Below are positions 52,926-61,541 of a stretch of DNA of 64,000 bases, piece after piece. Origin of the DNA: Thiotrichales bacterium (GTDB lineage Bacteria; Pseudomonadota; Gammaproteobacteria; Beggiatoales; Beggiatoaceae). The stretch's first letter is position 1, and every line of letters begins with the position of its first letter. Under the pieces are notes generated by a model. That model was not told where the DNA came from and searched no databases. It saw only the letters and a list, made by a program, of their open reading frames with translations. The DNA is taken from positions 125,857-189,856 of the forward strand of contig JADGDE010000001.1 of the NCBI GenBank assembly GCA_016745035.1, read 5' to 3'. The position numbers were made by a program, and so were the translations under genes.

Positions 52926-53615
52926 CTAATTTCCATGTAAGCGTGTTTCTAAGGCTTGTAAGCGTGTTTCTAAGGCTTGTAAGCGCTCAAGTGTGCCAAC
53001 ATCTTGCCAATAAGCGCGGCTATGCTCACCGCTAACTAAACCTTGTTGCATTGCTGCTTGTAATACGGGCGCAAGGCTAAAACGTGTTGTGTCGATATGC
53101 TCAAATAAACGTGCATGATATAAACCCATGCCGCTATAGGTCAGCCGTGGGGCAAAGCCTGGGCTGAGTTTACCTTTATCCAGTCCAAAATCGCCTTTGG
53201 GATTATGCGGCGGATTATCGACTAAAATTAAATACGCGGCTTTATCGCCCAAGTCATTAGGCAATTGCTGTAAATCATACTCAGACCAAACATCACCATT
53301 GATGAGTAAAAAGGGCGCATAGCCAAAGTGGGGCAAGGCTTTATAAATGCCGCCGCCCGTATCTAAGCACGGCCAACCTTCAAAACTGTAATGAATCTTT
53401 AAACCCCATTGTCGCCCATCGCCGAGTTGGGTGGGCAGTTGTTCTGCGAGCCAGCCTTGATTAATCACCACCTCTTTGATGCCCAGTTGTTGCAGTTTTT
53501 CAAGGTGATAATGAATCAGAGGTTTGCCCGCGACTTCTATCAAAGGCTTTGGGGTGCTATCGGTCAAAGGGCGCAGGCGCTCGCCTCGCCCTGCGGCTAA
53601 AATCATGGCTTTCAT
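52926..53615 (-). CDS. murU: N-acetylmuramate alpha-1-phosphate uridylyltransferase
   Basis: A 229-residue nucleotidyltransferase with the signature MILAAGRGERLRPLTD and PKPLIEVAGKPLI, then LLINGDVW and the metal-site YWQDVGT. MurU makes UDP-MurNAc from MurNAc-1-phosphate in the peptidoglycan recycling route of Pseudomonas and many gammaproteobacteria. Its usual partner amgK is not in the window. The C-terminus carries a duplicated LQALETR heptad, from two 21-bp direct repeats at 52937-52978, making the tail longer than usual. A periplasmic protein gene lies 11 bp upstream. Confidence 0.85.
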   Translation of the reverse strand: MKAMILAAGRGERLRPLTDSTPKPLIEVAGKPLIHYHLEKLQQLGIKEVVINQGWLAEQLPTQLGDGRQWGLKIHYSFEGWPCLDTGGGIYKALPHFGYAPFLLINGDVWSEYDLQQLPNDLGDKAAYLILVDNPPHNPKGDFGLDKGKLSPGFAPRLTYSGMGLYHARLFEHIDTTRFSLAPVLQAAMQQGLVSGEHSRAYWQDVGTLERLQALETRLQALETRLHGN

Positions 53616-53626
53616 CGGCTAATTCG

Positions 53627-54097
53627 CTATTTTTCCTGTACGTATTTAGCTGCAAATTTATTCCATGCCTCAGGGTGTTCATAACGGGGGCTAAAATCAG
53701 TTTGCCATAAGCCGGAAACCACCCGTAGCTCGTTAAAACTGATTTGGTAATATTTTTCGATTTCTTCAGCACCGATAGTCATGGTTTGAATGGTATCGCC
53801 AACGGGGATAACCAAGGTCAGAGATTTAAGCCCCGGCAAAGTAATAAACAATTTGACTGAATCAATGGCAAAAATGCGCTTAAAACGTTCTCCAGCAGTG
53901 AAATAGACATCATTTTTTTTAAAAGTTAAGCTGGCTTCGCCTTTTTCTTCATTAATGGTTATGGTTTTCATTACCCCAAGAGGAAACAAGCTCAATAACT
54001 GGGATTTGAATTCGTTGCGATTAAAGTCAGCGGCCATGCTGTTTACGCTACACAGTAGCAATAGGCTGAGACAAAATTGAGAGAATAATTTTTTCAT
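53627..54097 (-). CDS. Periplasmic protein, unknown
   Basis: A 156-residue protein with a clear signal peptide (residues 1-22, ending SMA). The mature part is beta-rich (ITINEEKGEASLTFKKND, LPGLKSLTLVIP) and unrecognised. It is transcribed in the same direction as murU and ends 11 bp before it. Confidence 0.6.
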   Translation of the reverse strand: MKKLFSQFCLSLLLLCSVNSMAADFNRNEFKSQLLSLFPLGVMKTITINEEKGEASLTFKKNDVYFTAGERFKRIFAIDSVKLFITLPGLKSLTLVIPVGDTIQTMTIGAEEIEKYYQISFNELRVVSGLWQTDFSPRYEHPEAWNKFAAKYVQEK

Positions 54098-54202
54098 AGT
54101 AGAGGTCTATTGAGAAAGGAATGAGGCGTTATTTTAATCATCTTAGGGTGTTTTGCAAAAATTTATGCGGGCTTCCCTATTGATGATGGGCAAAGAAGTT
54201 AA

Positions 54203-54332
54203 CTGATGTGACGCACTAAGCCAGTTTTTGTCACAATAGTGTGATTTTCCACCTGCCTAGTCGTATTTAGCCGTGGAGCAATGGCGGTTTTTTTGCCTTT
54301 TGGGGTATTGAGAAGCCTTTGCGTAACATCAG
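54203..54332. repeat. TGATGTTACGCA palindromic element, copy 5 (130 bp)
   Basis: Reverse orientation relative to copy 1; ends ctgatgtgacgca and tgcgtaacatcag. It lies between two minus-strand genes and starts three bases after the stop of the CoA-binding protein gene, seen in that gene's direction. Confidence 0.85.
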
Positions 54333-54335
54333 AAG

Positions 54336-54707
54336 TTAGAATTCGTTTGTCTCCAGCATAACCAAAGTACAAGCATTTATCACTGTAATCCCAGCCGCCT
54401 CTGCTTGTGCAAACAAATCAGCATTTTCAGTGCCCGGATTGAAAATAATCCGTTTTGGAGCGAGAGCCAAAATTTCCGCGCTCATTTTATCCGTACCCGC
54501 TTTGCCTAAATATAAGGTCAAGGTATCAATCGCTTCTGTCGGTAAGGTCGCTAAATTTTTATAGCACGTTTGTTCGTGGATGGTTTTGGCAATCGGGTGG
54601 ATGGAGTAAACCTGATGCCCATATTCGAGTAGCCGCGCCACCGCTTGATTGGCATAGCGTTCTGGTTTCGGTGATGCGCCTAAGACCACGACTTTTTCTG
54701 ACATCAT
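54336..54707 (-). CDS. CoA-binding domain protein (YccU-like)
   Basis: A 123-residue single-domain Rossmann protein of the CoA_binding_2 family: VVVLGASPKPERYANQAV at the N-terminus, VYSIHP, and PKRIIFNPGTEN. Such proteins bind CoA or a nucleotide, with no established reaction. It overlaps the M14-like gene upstream by four bases (ATGA), so the two are co-translated. Confidence 0.82.
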   Translation of the reverse strand: MMSEKVVVLGASPKPERYANQAVARLLEYGHQVYSIHPIAKTIHEQTCYKNLATLPTEAIDTLTLYLGKAGTDKMSAEILALAPKRIIFNPGTENADLFAQAEAAGITVINACTLVMLETNEF

Positions 54708-55759
54708 GCTTTATCCGTTTTTGGGTGGGGTAAGCGTTCCATCAAGTAGCCTAAACAATCTTGCCGGATCACGCGAGAATCCAAAGTAAACATGGCAGGC
54801 ATTAAGGAGCGACTTAAACAAACTTGATTGTCCATAATTTGAATATATTGCTCGGCAACTTGCTCGCCCGCTTCGTTTTCTACTTGTAGGGGCATTTGTT
54901 GGCTGCTGTTTGGTGCAAGCCAACCAATCGGAGTATTGGCGGGTAATTCATTAAAATTGAGATGATCCAATTGCGCCCGTAATTGCATATGCGCGCCTTG
55001 CCAATCGTGTGGCTCGGTGTCCGAATCTGAAAATTCAAAATTGACTTCAGCGGGGATTTTGATTGTCGCCACCGTGTGGAATAAATCAATATCGTGCGCA
55101 GTAACGGGGTGGTGTGGCAAATGTTCTATATGTAAGCAGGCATCAAGAAAACTGGCAGTGTGGTCGATGCTGTATTGGTTGCCTGTTGTCCCCGCTTCAA
55201 TGGTCACTGCTGGACAAAACTCAGAAAATGCCAAGGATTGCACCCCTTGCGGGCGTAAGAAATAGACCACAGTGCGGCTGAACAAGGTGGCTAAATGCAG
55301 AAAATCTGAGTTCAAGCGGTTAATACAAGCATAATGCGGATTCAGTCCGGTATTATTATGGACATCAACACTGACAAATACCCCTTGTTTGCGCATGATG
55401 TCGGTGACTTCACGCATGGTGTGGGCTTCGATAGAATTGGGATATTCGCCTTGCGGCCAAGTACGATTATAATCAGGCTGTTTTGGTAGCCGTCGCAAGC
55501 CCAAACGTGCGGCGCTGATGTTACCGATAAACAAGGCCAACGAACGCGGCAATTCGCTATCTTGATAGTGTTTAAGGATTTTTTGAATCGCATACAGCCC
55601 GGTGTCTTCGTTGCCATGCAATAAAATCGAGACAAATACGGCGGGTTCGCGTCGCCCTTTTAATTGAATTAAACTCGGACCGGAAAGAATATTATGTAAT
55701 TGATCAGCAGGGCAATCTAAAAAGCCCTTAGGCAGTTTATCTAATAAGTGCAAGGACAT
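54704..55759 (-). CDS. M14/AstE-AspA-like zinc deacylase or carboxypeptidase
   Basis: A 351-residue zinc-dependent hydrolase of the succinylglutamate desuccinylase/aspartoacylase type. Zinc ligands appear as H and E in LLHGNEDTG (residues 48-56) and the His in VSVDVHNNTG; the catalytic glutamate is in VTIEAGTTGNQ. The C-terminal third is a beta-rich domain. Family members remove acyl groups from amino acids or trim peptides. The substrate is unknown. It is co-transcribed with the CoA-binding protein gene. Confidence 0.78.
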   Translation of the reverse strand: MSLHLLDKLPKGFLDCPADQLHNILSGPSLIQLKGRREPAVFVSILLHGNEDTGLYAIQKILKHYQDSELPRSLALFIGNISAARLGLRRLPKQPDYNRTWPQGEYPNSIEAHTMREVTDIMRKQGVFVSVDVHNNTGLNPHYACINRLNSDFLHLATLFSRTVVYFLRPQGVQSLAFSEFCPAVTIEAGTTGNQYSIDHTASFLDACLHIEHLPHHPVTAHDIDLFHTVATIKIPAEVNFEFSDSDTEPHDWQGAHMQLRAQLDHLNFNELPANTPIGWLAPNSSQQMPLQVENEAGEQVAEQYIQIMDNQVCLSRSLMPAMFTLDSRVIRQDCLGYLMERLPHPKTDKA

Positions 55760-55867
55760 CTCTTAATACTCAATGATTCATTGAAACATGTTAGTCAAAA
55801 TGGGGGGGTATACCTCCAAAGTATTGATAAATTTAGATTAAAACTTTGGAGGATAGGGTGGGATTGC

Positions 55868-56782
55868 TTATGCAGGTGCGCCCATGATTAAAAATTCAAG
55901 TAAGGCTTTTTGGCTGTGCAGTCGATTACCTGCCTCATCCCAAACCACGCTTTGCGGGCCATCAATCACATCAGCGGTGACTTCTTCGCCTCGGTGTGCT
56001 GGCAAGCAATGCATAAACAGCGCATCTTCGCTGGCAAGTTTCATCATCTCTTGGTTGATTTGATAAGCGGCAAAGATTTCCATCCGTTGTGAGGTTTCTT
56101 CTTCTTGTCCCATACTCGCCCAGACATCAGTGACGACCAAATCAGCATCGGTGACCGCATCACGGGGATCTTTGACAATCTCAACATGCTTGCCAGCCGC
56201 TTCAATGATTGCAGGATCAGGCTGGTTGCTTGCAGGCGCTGCAATGCGCAAGGTGAAATCAAAACGGCGGGCGGCATTCACATAGGAATGACACATATTA
56301 AAGCCATCTCCCACCCAAGCGACGGTTTTGCCTTGAATGCTGCCACGGCGCTCTTGATAAGTGAGCATATCAGCGAGCAACTGGCAAGGATGGTATTCAT
56401 CGGTTAAAGCATTAATGACCGGAATAGTGGCATGTTCAGCAAAACGCTCTAAATCTTTTTGTTTAAAGGTACGAATCATCACACAATCAACCATGCCAGA
56501 TAGCACTCTTGCTGAGTCTTCTAATGGCTCGCCGCGCCCAAATTGGGTATCGCGTGGTGACATAAAAATCGCATGGCCGCCTGCTTGTGCCATAGCGGAC
56601 TCAAAAGATACCCGTGTTCGGGTAGAAGATTTTTCAAAAATCATCGCCAACACACGGTTTTTGAGGATTTCATGTGAACTACGTTGTTGTTGTAGTGCCT
56701 TTAATTTTGCCGCACGTTTTAATAATGCTTGCAATTCGTCTGCACTTAAATCGAGTAAAGATAAAAAATGACGTAACGCCAT
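55868..56782 (-). CDS. argF: Ornithine carbamoyltransferase
   Basis: A 304-residue OTCase making citrulline from ornithine and carbamoyl phosphate in arginine synthesis. Carbamoyl phosphate motif SSTRTR at residues 52-57, then HPCQ in [11 protein letters not shown] (about 135-145), ornithine site DVWASMGQE and the catalytic HCLPAHRG near 263-270. It follows argD by 92 bp on the same strand, with a hairpin agcagccc-cctat-gggctgct (56810-56830) in between that lacks a T-run. Confidence 0.96.
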   Translation of the reverse strand: MALRHFLSLLDLSADELQALLKRAAKLKALQQQRSSHEILKNRVLAMIFEKSSTRTRVSFESAMAQAGGHAIFMSPRDTQFGRGEPLEDSARVLSGMVDCVMIRTFKQKDLERFAEHATIPVINALTDEYHPCQLLADMLTYQERRGSIQGKTVAWVGDGFNMCHSYVNAARRFDFTLRIAAPASNQPDPAIIEAAGKHVEIVKDPRDAVTDADLVVTDVWASMGQEEETSQRMEIFAAYQINQEMMKLASEDALFMHCLPAHRGEEVTADVIDGPQSVVWDEAGNRLHSQKALLEFLIMGAPA

Positions 56783-56874
56783 ACTAATAATACCAAGGGT
56801 AAGAGTAATAGCAGCCCCCTATGGGCTGCTCACATATAATTATTGCTGCGATCACAGCTAAAATAGGCTATAGG

Positions 56875-58044
56875 TTAAGTATTGACCGATTGCACCAATG
56901 CACTAACAATATCAATAATCTCATCAGCTTGCGCTATTGTGATAATCAATGGCGGCAATAAACGCACCACGCTGCCAGCGGTCACATTGATAAGCAAGCC
57001 TTTATCCAAGGCTTTGCCAACCAATTCAGGACAAGCTTTATCCAATTCGATACCTATCATTAAACCTTGAATACGAATGGATTTAACTTGTGGCAAACTA
57101 GATAAGGGGGCAAAGCCTGCTTTGAAGTGTGTACTTAGGTCTTGTACTTGGGCAAGCAATTGTTCTTGCTCAACGACTTCTAAAACACTTAAAGCCGCTC
57201 GGCAAGCCAAAGGATTACCGCCAAAGGTCGAACCATGCGTACCTGGCTGCATCAATTCACCTATCTCAGCACGGGCAAGACAAGCACCAATCGGCACGCC
57301 ATTGCCTAAGCCTTTGGCTAAAGTCATGATGTCCGGCAACAAGCCTTGATGTTGCTGAAAAGCAAACCAATATCCGGTTCGGGCTATCCCGGTTTGAATC
57401 TCATCGAGAATTAATAACGCCTTGTGTTGATCACAAAACTGGCGCAGTTTAGGCAAATAATCTGGTGCGGGGATATTAATTCCACCTTCGCCTTGAATTG
57501 GCTCAACCAGCACTGCGGCAATGTTTTGTGTTGCCGCTAAAGTTTCTAGCGCTTCCATGTCATCATAAGCAATGGTGACAAAGCCCTCAGGCAATGGATC
57601 AAAACCGACTTTAACCGCAGGATTACCTGTCGCAGTTAAAGTGGCCAATGTCCGTCCGTGAAAACTACCAGACATGCTGACAACGACCGGGTTTTTCATC
57701 CCTTGTTTGCCCGCGTATAAGCGCGCTAGTTTCAGCGCAGCTTCATTCGCCTCTGCACCTGAATTAGAGAAAAAGACTTCATCAAGCCCTGATAATTCGG
57801 TCAATTTATCGGCTAATTGGCTTTGACGCTCGACACCATAGAGGTTGGAGGTGTGTAATAATTCACCCACTTGTTCACACAAATTTTGTCGCAGCACAGG
57901 ATGCGCGTGTCCCAGACCACAAACGGCAATGCCCGCCAGTGCGTCTAAATAACGTTTTCCCGCATTGTCCCACAACCACGCGCCTTCACCTTTAGCAAAG
58001 CTGACCGGCAAGCGCTTGTAATTAGGCATTAAACTGCTGGACAT
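56875..58044 (-). CDS. argD: Acetylornithine aminotransferase
   Basis: About 389 residues from the ATG at 58044; 22 extra in-frame residues upstream look non-native. A fold-type I class III aminotransferase with LDALAGIAVCGLGHAHP, FFSNSGAEANEAALKLAR, GSFHGRT, LILDEIQTGIARTG and the PLP lysine in MTLAKGLGNGVPIGA. It converts N-acetylglutamate semialdehyde to N-acetylornithine and often doubles as succinyldiaminopimelate aminotransferase. It precedes argF in an arginine operon. Confidence 0.94.
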   Translation of the reverse strand: MSSSLMPNYKRLPVSFAKGEGAWLWDNAGKRYLDALAGIAVCGLGHAHPVLRQNLCEQVGELLHTSNLYGVERQSQLADKLTELSGLDEVFFSNSGAEANEAALKLARLYAGKQGMKNPVVVSMSGSFHGRTLATLTATGNPAVKVGFDPLPEGFVTIAYDDMEALETLAATQNIAAVLVEPIQGEGGINIPAPDYLPKLRQFCDQHKALLILDEIQTGIARTGYWFAFQQHQGLLPDIMTLAKGLGNGVPIGACLARAEIGELMQPGTHGSTFGGNPLACRAALSVLEVVEQEQLLAQVQDLSTHFKAGFAPLSSLPQVKSIRIQGLMIGIELDKACPELVGKALDKGLLINVTAGSVVRLLPPLIITIAQADEIIDIVSALVQSVNT

Positions 58045-58110
58045 AAGCCTGATAACCTCAATATTTTCGATATAAACGTGACCTGTCGCCACGCTTATGC
58101 GCCCATTCAA

Positions 58111-58436
58111 AATAAAAAAGCAGCCCGAAGACTGCCTTGATAATTTGCTTCATTAGTCAGATTTTATTCATCTCACTAATTTAAAGCCAATCGATTATTA
58201 TACCTAAATTTTTGATTTGTGAATAGAAAAGAATTTATCCGGTAAAATTTACCACTGGAGATGGCATACATAAAGGGTGGTTTTTTTGAAACCCACACGA
58301 CAGTTGTAGTAAGCTCTTAGGTGGATGTTTTATTTCAAGTCTCGCTGCCTTTATCGGATGAGAGGCAATATAAAACCCGCACTTATCGTATGCTCCCAGG
58401 GGCTAGAGACGGTCTATAACTTTTGGAAAAAGTATC
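58111..58436. other. Divergent promoter region between argD and the lectin gene
   Basis: A 326-bp gap with no gene. An AT-rich core (58140-58260) suits two divergent promoters. No ARG-box-like palindrome was certain. Confidence 0.3.
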
Positions 58437-58955
58437 ATGTTAAAACTTAACACGCTTATCGCCGGTGTGCTTATCACCAGCTTCAGTGCCTTTCCTTTAC
58501 TGAGTTTGGCAGAATTGCCCGATAGTGACAAACTCAACTCCCTTAGACGCAGCCTTGATAGTAAACTCAGCGCTTATCGCCCTTTGGTCAATGGCGGTGG
58601 TAAGTGCTTGGAGTTGGTTCCTGCCGACTTATATCGCAATGGTGGTCATGTACAGATCTGGGATTGCAATGGCGGCTCGCATCAATTGTGGAAAAATGAC
58701 AATGGTCGTTATGTCAGCAGTGGCGGCAAATGTCTTGATGTCGCAGGGCCGGATTTACACAAAAACGGCGGTCATGTACAAGTCTGGGATTGTAATAATG
58801 CCCCCAATCAAAAATGGTCAGCCAATGCGGGGCGCTTAAAAAATGGCGGCGGCAAATGTTTGGATGTCGCCGGACCTGATTTACATAAAAATGGCGGCAA
58901 AGTACAAATTTGGGATTGCAATAATGCGCCAAATCAACAATGGCAAGCGCGTTAA
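58437..58955 (+). CDS. Secreted ricin-type beta-trefoil lectin
   Basis: A 172-residue protein with a signal peptide (residues 1-25, ending LAE or SLA) and three tandem ricin-B repeats of about 40 residues, each with GGGKCL or SGGKCL, a DLxxNGGxVQxWDC block, and a closing QxW (HQLW, NQKW, NQQW). Repeats two and three are nearly identical in protein and DNA. The three-fold repeat makes one complete carbohydrate-binding trefoil with paired cysteines in each lobe. No enzyme domain is attached, so it is a stand-alone extracellular lectin. Confidence 0.88.
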   Translation: MLKLNTLIAGVLITSFSAFPLLSLAELPDSDKLNSLRRSLDSKLSAYRPLVNGGGKCLELVPADLYRNGGHVQIWDCNGGSHQLWKNDNGRYVSSGGKCLDVAGPDLHKNGGHVQVWDCNNAPNQKWSANAGRLKNGGGKCLDVAGPDLHKNGGKVQIWDCNNAPNQQWQAR

Positions 58956-59006
58956 ACAGCCATTATTCATAAGGCAACTAATATGAGTCAACAACTTGCG
59001 TGTTTG

Positions 59007-59138
59007 CTGATGTTACGCAAAGGCTTCTTTCTGTGCCTGAATGGCCCAGAAAACCGCCCTTGCTCCACGGCTAAATGCTACTATGCAGGTAAAAAAGTTA
59101 CCTATCATGGCAAAAACTGACTTGGTGCGTAATATCAG
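59007..59138. repeat. TGATGTTACGCA palindromic element, copy 6 (132 bp), inside a gene's 5' end
   Basis: Same orientation as copy 1; ends ctgatgttacgca and tgcgtaatatcag. It lies between ATG 58983 (frame MSQQLACL) and the codons for YLDALGI of the uracil-DNA glycosylase. The original ATG now runs into an in-frame stop in the element (TGA at 59118-59120), while ATGs inside the element are in frame with the downstream gene. Confidence 0.88.
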
Positions 59139-59823
59139 TTATTTAGATGCCTTGGGCATTCAAGCTTGGGTGCGACGTGATGTTAGCTCTGAACGTAGCG
59201 CTGCGCCCGAAACTGAACCTGCCGCGCCTGTGCTGGAACAAACACCTGCTGTTGTAACGAAGCCTAGCCTTATGCCTTGGGAGCAATTACAAACCCAAAT
59301 CGCCAGTTGTGCGCAATGCGAATTGGCGGCGGGGCGTACCCAAAGCGTGTTTGGTATCGGTGATGCGCAAGCGGATTTGATGATTATTGGTGAAGCACCA
59401 GGGCGTGATGAGGACATGAAAGGCGAGCCATTTGTCGGTCGTGCTGGGCTACTTCTAAACGCTATGCTCCATGCCATCGGGCTTGAGCGCGAGCAAATCT
59501 TCATTGCCAATGTACTTAAATGCCGTCCGCCACAAAACCGCGACCCCAGCCTTGCTGAAATTGAAGCTTGTAGCAATTATCTCAAAGCCCAAATCGAGCA
59601 TATCCAACCGAAAATGCTCTTAGTCGTCGGGCGCATTGCGGCGCATTTTTTACTAGAAACCAATGTCGCGGTGGGCAAATTGCGCTTACAAGTGCATCAT
59701 TATCAAGGCATTCCCTTGATTGTCACCTATCATCCTGCGTATTTACTGCGTCGCCCCAGTGAAAAACGTAAATCATGGGACGATTTAAAATTGGCTTTGG
59801 CGACCATGCAAGCACAAACTTAG
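59107..59823 (+). CDS. Family-4 uracil-DNA glycosylase with repeat-derived N-terminus
   Basis: About 238 residues. The [4Fe-4S] cysteines are in SCAQCEL, LKCRPPQNR and EACSNYL; GEAPGRDED is the uracil-binding loop and HPAYLLR the second catalytic motif. It removes uracil from DNA. Normal relatives begin close to a YLDALGI-like segment; here that segment is preceded by residues read from repeat copy 6. The most likely start is ATG 59107 inside the element (MAKTDLVRNIS), with ATG 59041 also possible. The last four bases overlap the convergent rhodanese gene. Confidence 0.85.
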   Translation: MAKTDLVRNISYLDALGIQAWVRRDVSSERSAAPETEPAAPVLEQTPAVVTKPSLMPWEQLQTQIASCAQCELAAGRTQSVFGIGDAQADLMIIGEAPGRDEDMKGEPFVGRAGLLLNAMLHAIGLEREQIFIANVLKCRPPQNRDPSLAEIEACSNYLKAQIEHIQPKMLLVVGRIAAHFLLETNVAVGKLRLQVHHYQGIPLIVTYHPAYLLRRPSEKRKSWDDLKLALATMQAQT

Positions 59824-60323
59824 TCTTCTTCCTCGCCCAGTTGCGCGGGTGTCGGTGGGATAGATAAAAACGTATCAATAAAGTCGGCATCCACAGGCAA
59901 TTGGTTATTATTCACCATCAGCCCGTCGGCATCATTCCAGCCCTTAACCCCGGTTTGCAAAGATTGGACATTTTCATAGCCCATCATTTTTAGGGTTAAA
60001 CCTGCCATCAAACTGCGTTTACCTGAACGACAAATCACCACCACAGGGCGCTTACGCGCTTCAACCAAACGCGGCACGCTGTCCTCAAAGCCATAATCAC
60101 AAGCGGTTTCCAAAATACCCCGGGGGACATTGATAGAATCGGGAATATGGAACAAATGAAACTCATCGAGTTCGCGCACATCCAGTAACAAAGGCGCGGG
60201 CTGTGTGGTATCATCCTGCCACGCTTGCAAGTCCCATGGAAATAGTTCACCAACGAACTGGCTACAATGATCTAAAAATTGTTGTAAATGCCAAGGTTCC
60301 CCCGCTGGGGTTAAGTCGTGCAT
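59820..60323 (-). CDS. Rhodanese-domain protein
   Basis: A 167-residue protein with a single rhodanese domain (about residues 45-140): LDVRELDEFHLFHIPDSINVP in outline, and the active-site loop VVICRSGKRS with the sulfur-carrying Cys at about 97. Rhodaneses move sulfane sulfur, fitting a sulfur-oxidising host, though these small ones are widespread. It is convergent with the uracil-DNA glycosylase gene, overlapping by four bases, and divergent from pdxB. Confidence 0.85.
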   Translation of the reverse strand: MHDLTPAGEPWHLQQFLDHCSQFVGELFPWDLQAWQDDTTQPAPLLLDVRELDEFHLFHIPDSINVPRGILETACDYGFEDSVPRLVEARKRPVVVICRSGKRSLMAGLTLKMMGYENVQSLQTGVKGWNDADGLMVNNNQLPVDADFIDTFLSIPPTPAQLGEEED

Positions 60324-60407
60324 GGAAATATCCTTATTGTTGTCTCTGTTGCAACAGTATGGTTTGGCAAGTATAAATCAAGCTTTAGAAACCCAGTAAG
60401 GATGATA

Positions 60408-61541
60408 ATGCGTATATTCGCCGATGAAAATATCCCCTTTAGCCAAGCCGCTTTTAGTCAATTTGGTGAAGTGCAGCGTTTTAATGGTCGCCAAGTCACG
60501 CAAAGCGATTTAACACATGCCGATGTGTTATTAGTCCGTTCCGTGACCCAAGTCAACGCTGAGTTACTAGAAAACACGCCCGTGCAATTTGTCGCCTCGG
60601 CAACCATCGGTTTTGATCATATCGATTTAGATTATCTGGCGAGCAAAAACATTCCCTTTGCTCGCGCCCCGGGTAGCAATGCCATTTCTGCTGCGGAATA
60701 CGTGGTCAGTGGTTTATTAATTTTGGCGCGACAACAAGGCTTTAACTTAAAAGATAAAACCGTCGGTATTATTGGCTGTGGCAATGTCGGCTCGCGGGTG
60801 CAAAAACGCCTGCAAGCTCTTGGCGTGCGTTGTTTACCGCATGACCCACCCTTGGCAGAAAAAACCGGTGATACACAATTTGTTGACCGCGAAACTTTAC
60901 TAAGTGCCGATATTGTTACCATGCACGTGCCTTTGGTAAAAACGGGGGCACACCCGACCTTGGCTTTAGCAGACCAGCCGTTTTTCGAGCAATTTTCTGA
61001 TAGCGGTATTTTCATCAACACCTCACGCGGCGATGTGGTGGTCGAAGCGGCGCTAAAAGAAAAAATCCAAACCTGTCCTGATTTTCATACGATTTTAGAT
61101 GTTTGGGAAGGCGAGCCTGCCATTGACGCGGAGTTACTCAAGCAAACCAATTTAGGCAGCCCGCATATTGCCGGTTATAGTCTCGATGGCAAAATTCGCG
61201 GCACAGAAATGATTTATACCGCCTTGTGTGCGCATTTGAATGTCGAGCCAACGTGGTCAGCTGCCGAGGTTTTACCCGAACCAATGGTTAAAGACATCAG
61301 CTTTAGTGCCGAAATTGACGATTGGCAAGCGCTCTATTTGGCGGTGATGACTTGTTATGATGTCCGTGATGACGATGCCCTGTTGCGGCAAAGTAACCCC
61401 GCTGAGCAATTTGATTTATTGCGCAAACATTACCGCGCTCGGCGTGAATTTGCGAATTTACGTGTCCATGTCCCCGCAGAAAAAACCGCCTTGGCGCAGA
61501 TGTTAAGTGGTTTAGATTTTCAAGTTGAGGTGATGCAATGA
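60408..61541 (+). CDS. pdxB: Erythronate-4-phosphate dehydrogenase
   Basis: About 377 residues from ATG 60408 (TAAGGA nine bases upstream); the longer frame is not family-like. PdxB oxidises 4-phosphoerythronate in the DXP-dependent vitamin B6 route. Markers are RIFADENIPF at the start, NAD motif GIIGCGNVGSR (about 120-130), catalytic Arg in NTSRGDVV, Glu in VWEGEP and His in GSPHIAGYS, then the PdxB-specific C-terminal dimer domain. PLP supply is relevant to the several PLP enzymes nearby, but no regulatory link is seen. The next gene overlaps it by four bases. Confidence 0.92.
   Translation: MRIFADENIPFSQAAFSQFGEVQRFNGRQVTQSDLTHADVLLVRSVTQVNAELLENTPVQFVASATIGFDHIDLDYLASKNIPFARAPGSNAISAAEYVVSGLLILARQQGFNLKDKTVGIIGCGNVGSRVQKRLQALGVRCLPHDPPLAEKTGDTQFVDRETLLSADIVTMHVPLVKTGAHPTLALADQPFFEQFSDSGIFINTSRGDVVVEAALKEKIQTCPDFHTILDVWEGEPAIDAELLKQTNLGSPHIAGYSLDGKIRGTEMIYTALCAHLNVEPTWSAAEVLPEPMVKDISFSAEIDDWQALYLAVMTCYDVRDDDALLRQSNPAEQFDLLRKHYRARREFANLRVHVPAEKTALAQMLSGLDFQVEVMQ

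Noticed and set aside
56361-56771. Plus-strand open frame inside argF
   Set aside because: Antisense shadow of a gene with clear OTCase motifs.
26088-59138. Six similar repeats considered as a CRISPR array
   Set aside because: Copies are kilobases apart, 130 bp long, in both orientations and have inverted-repeat ends; there are no regular spacers and no cas genes.
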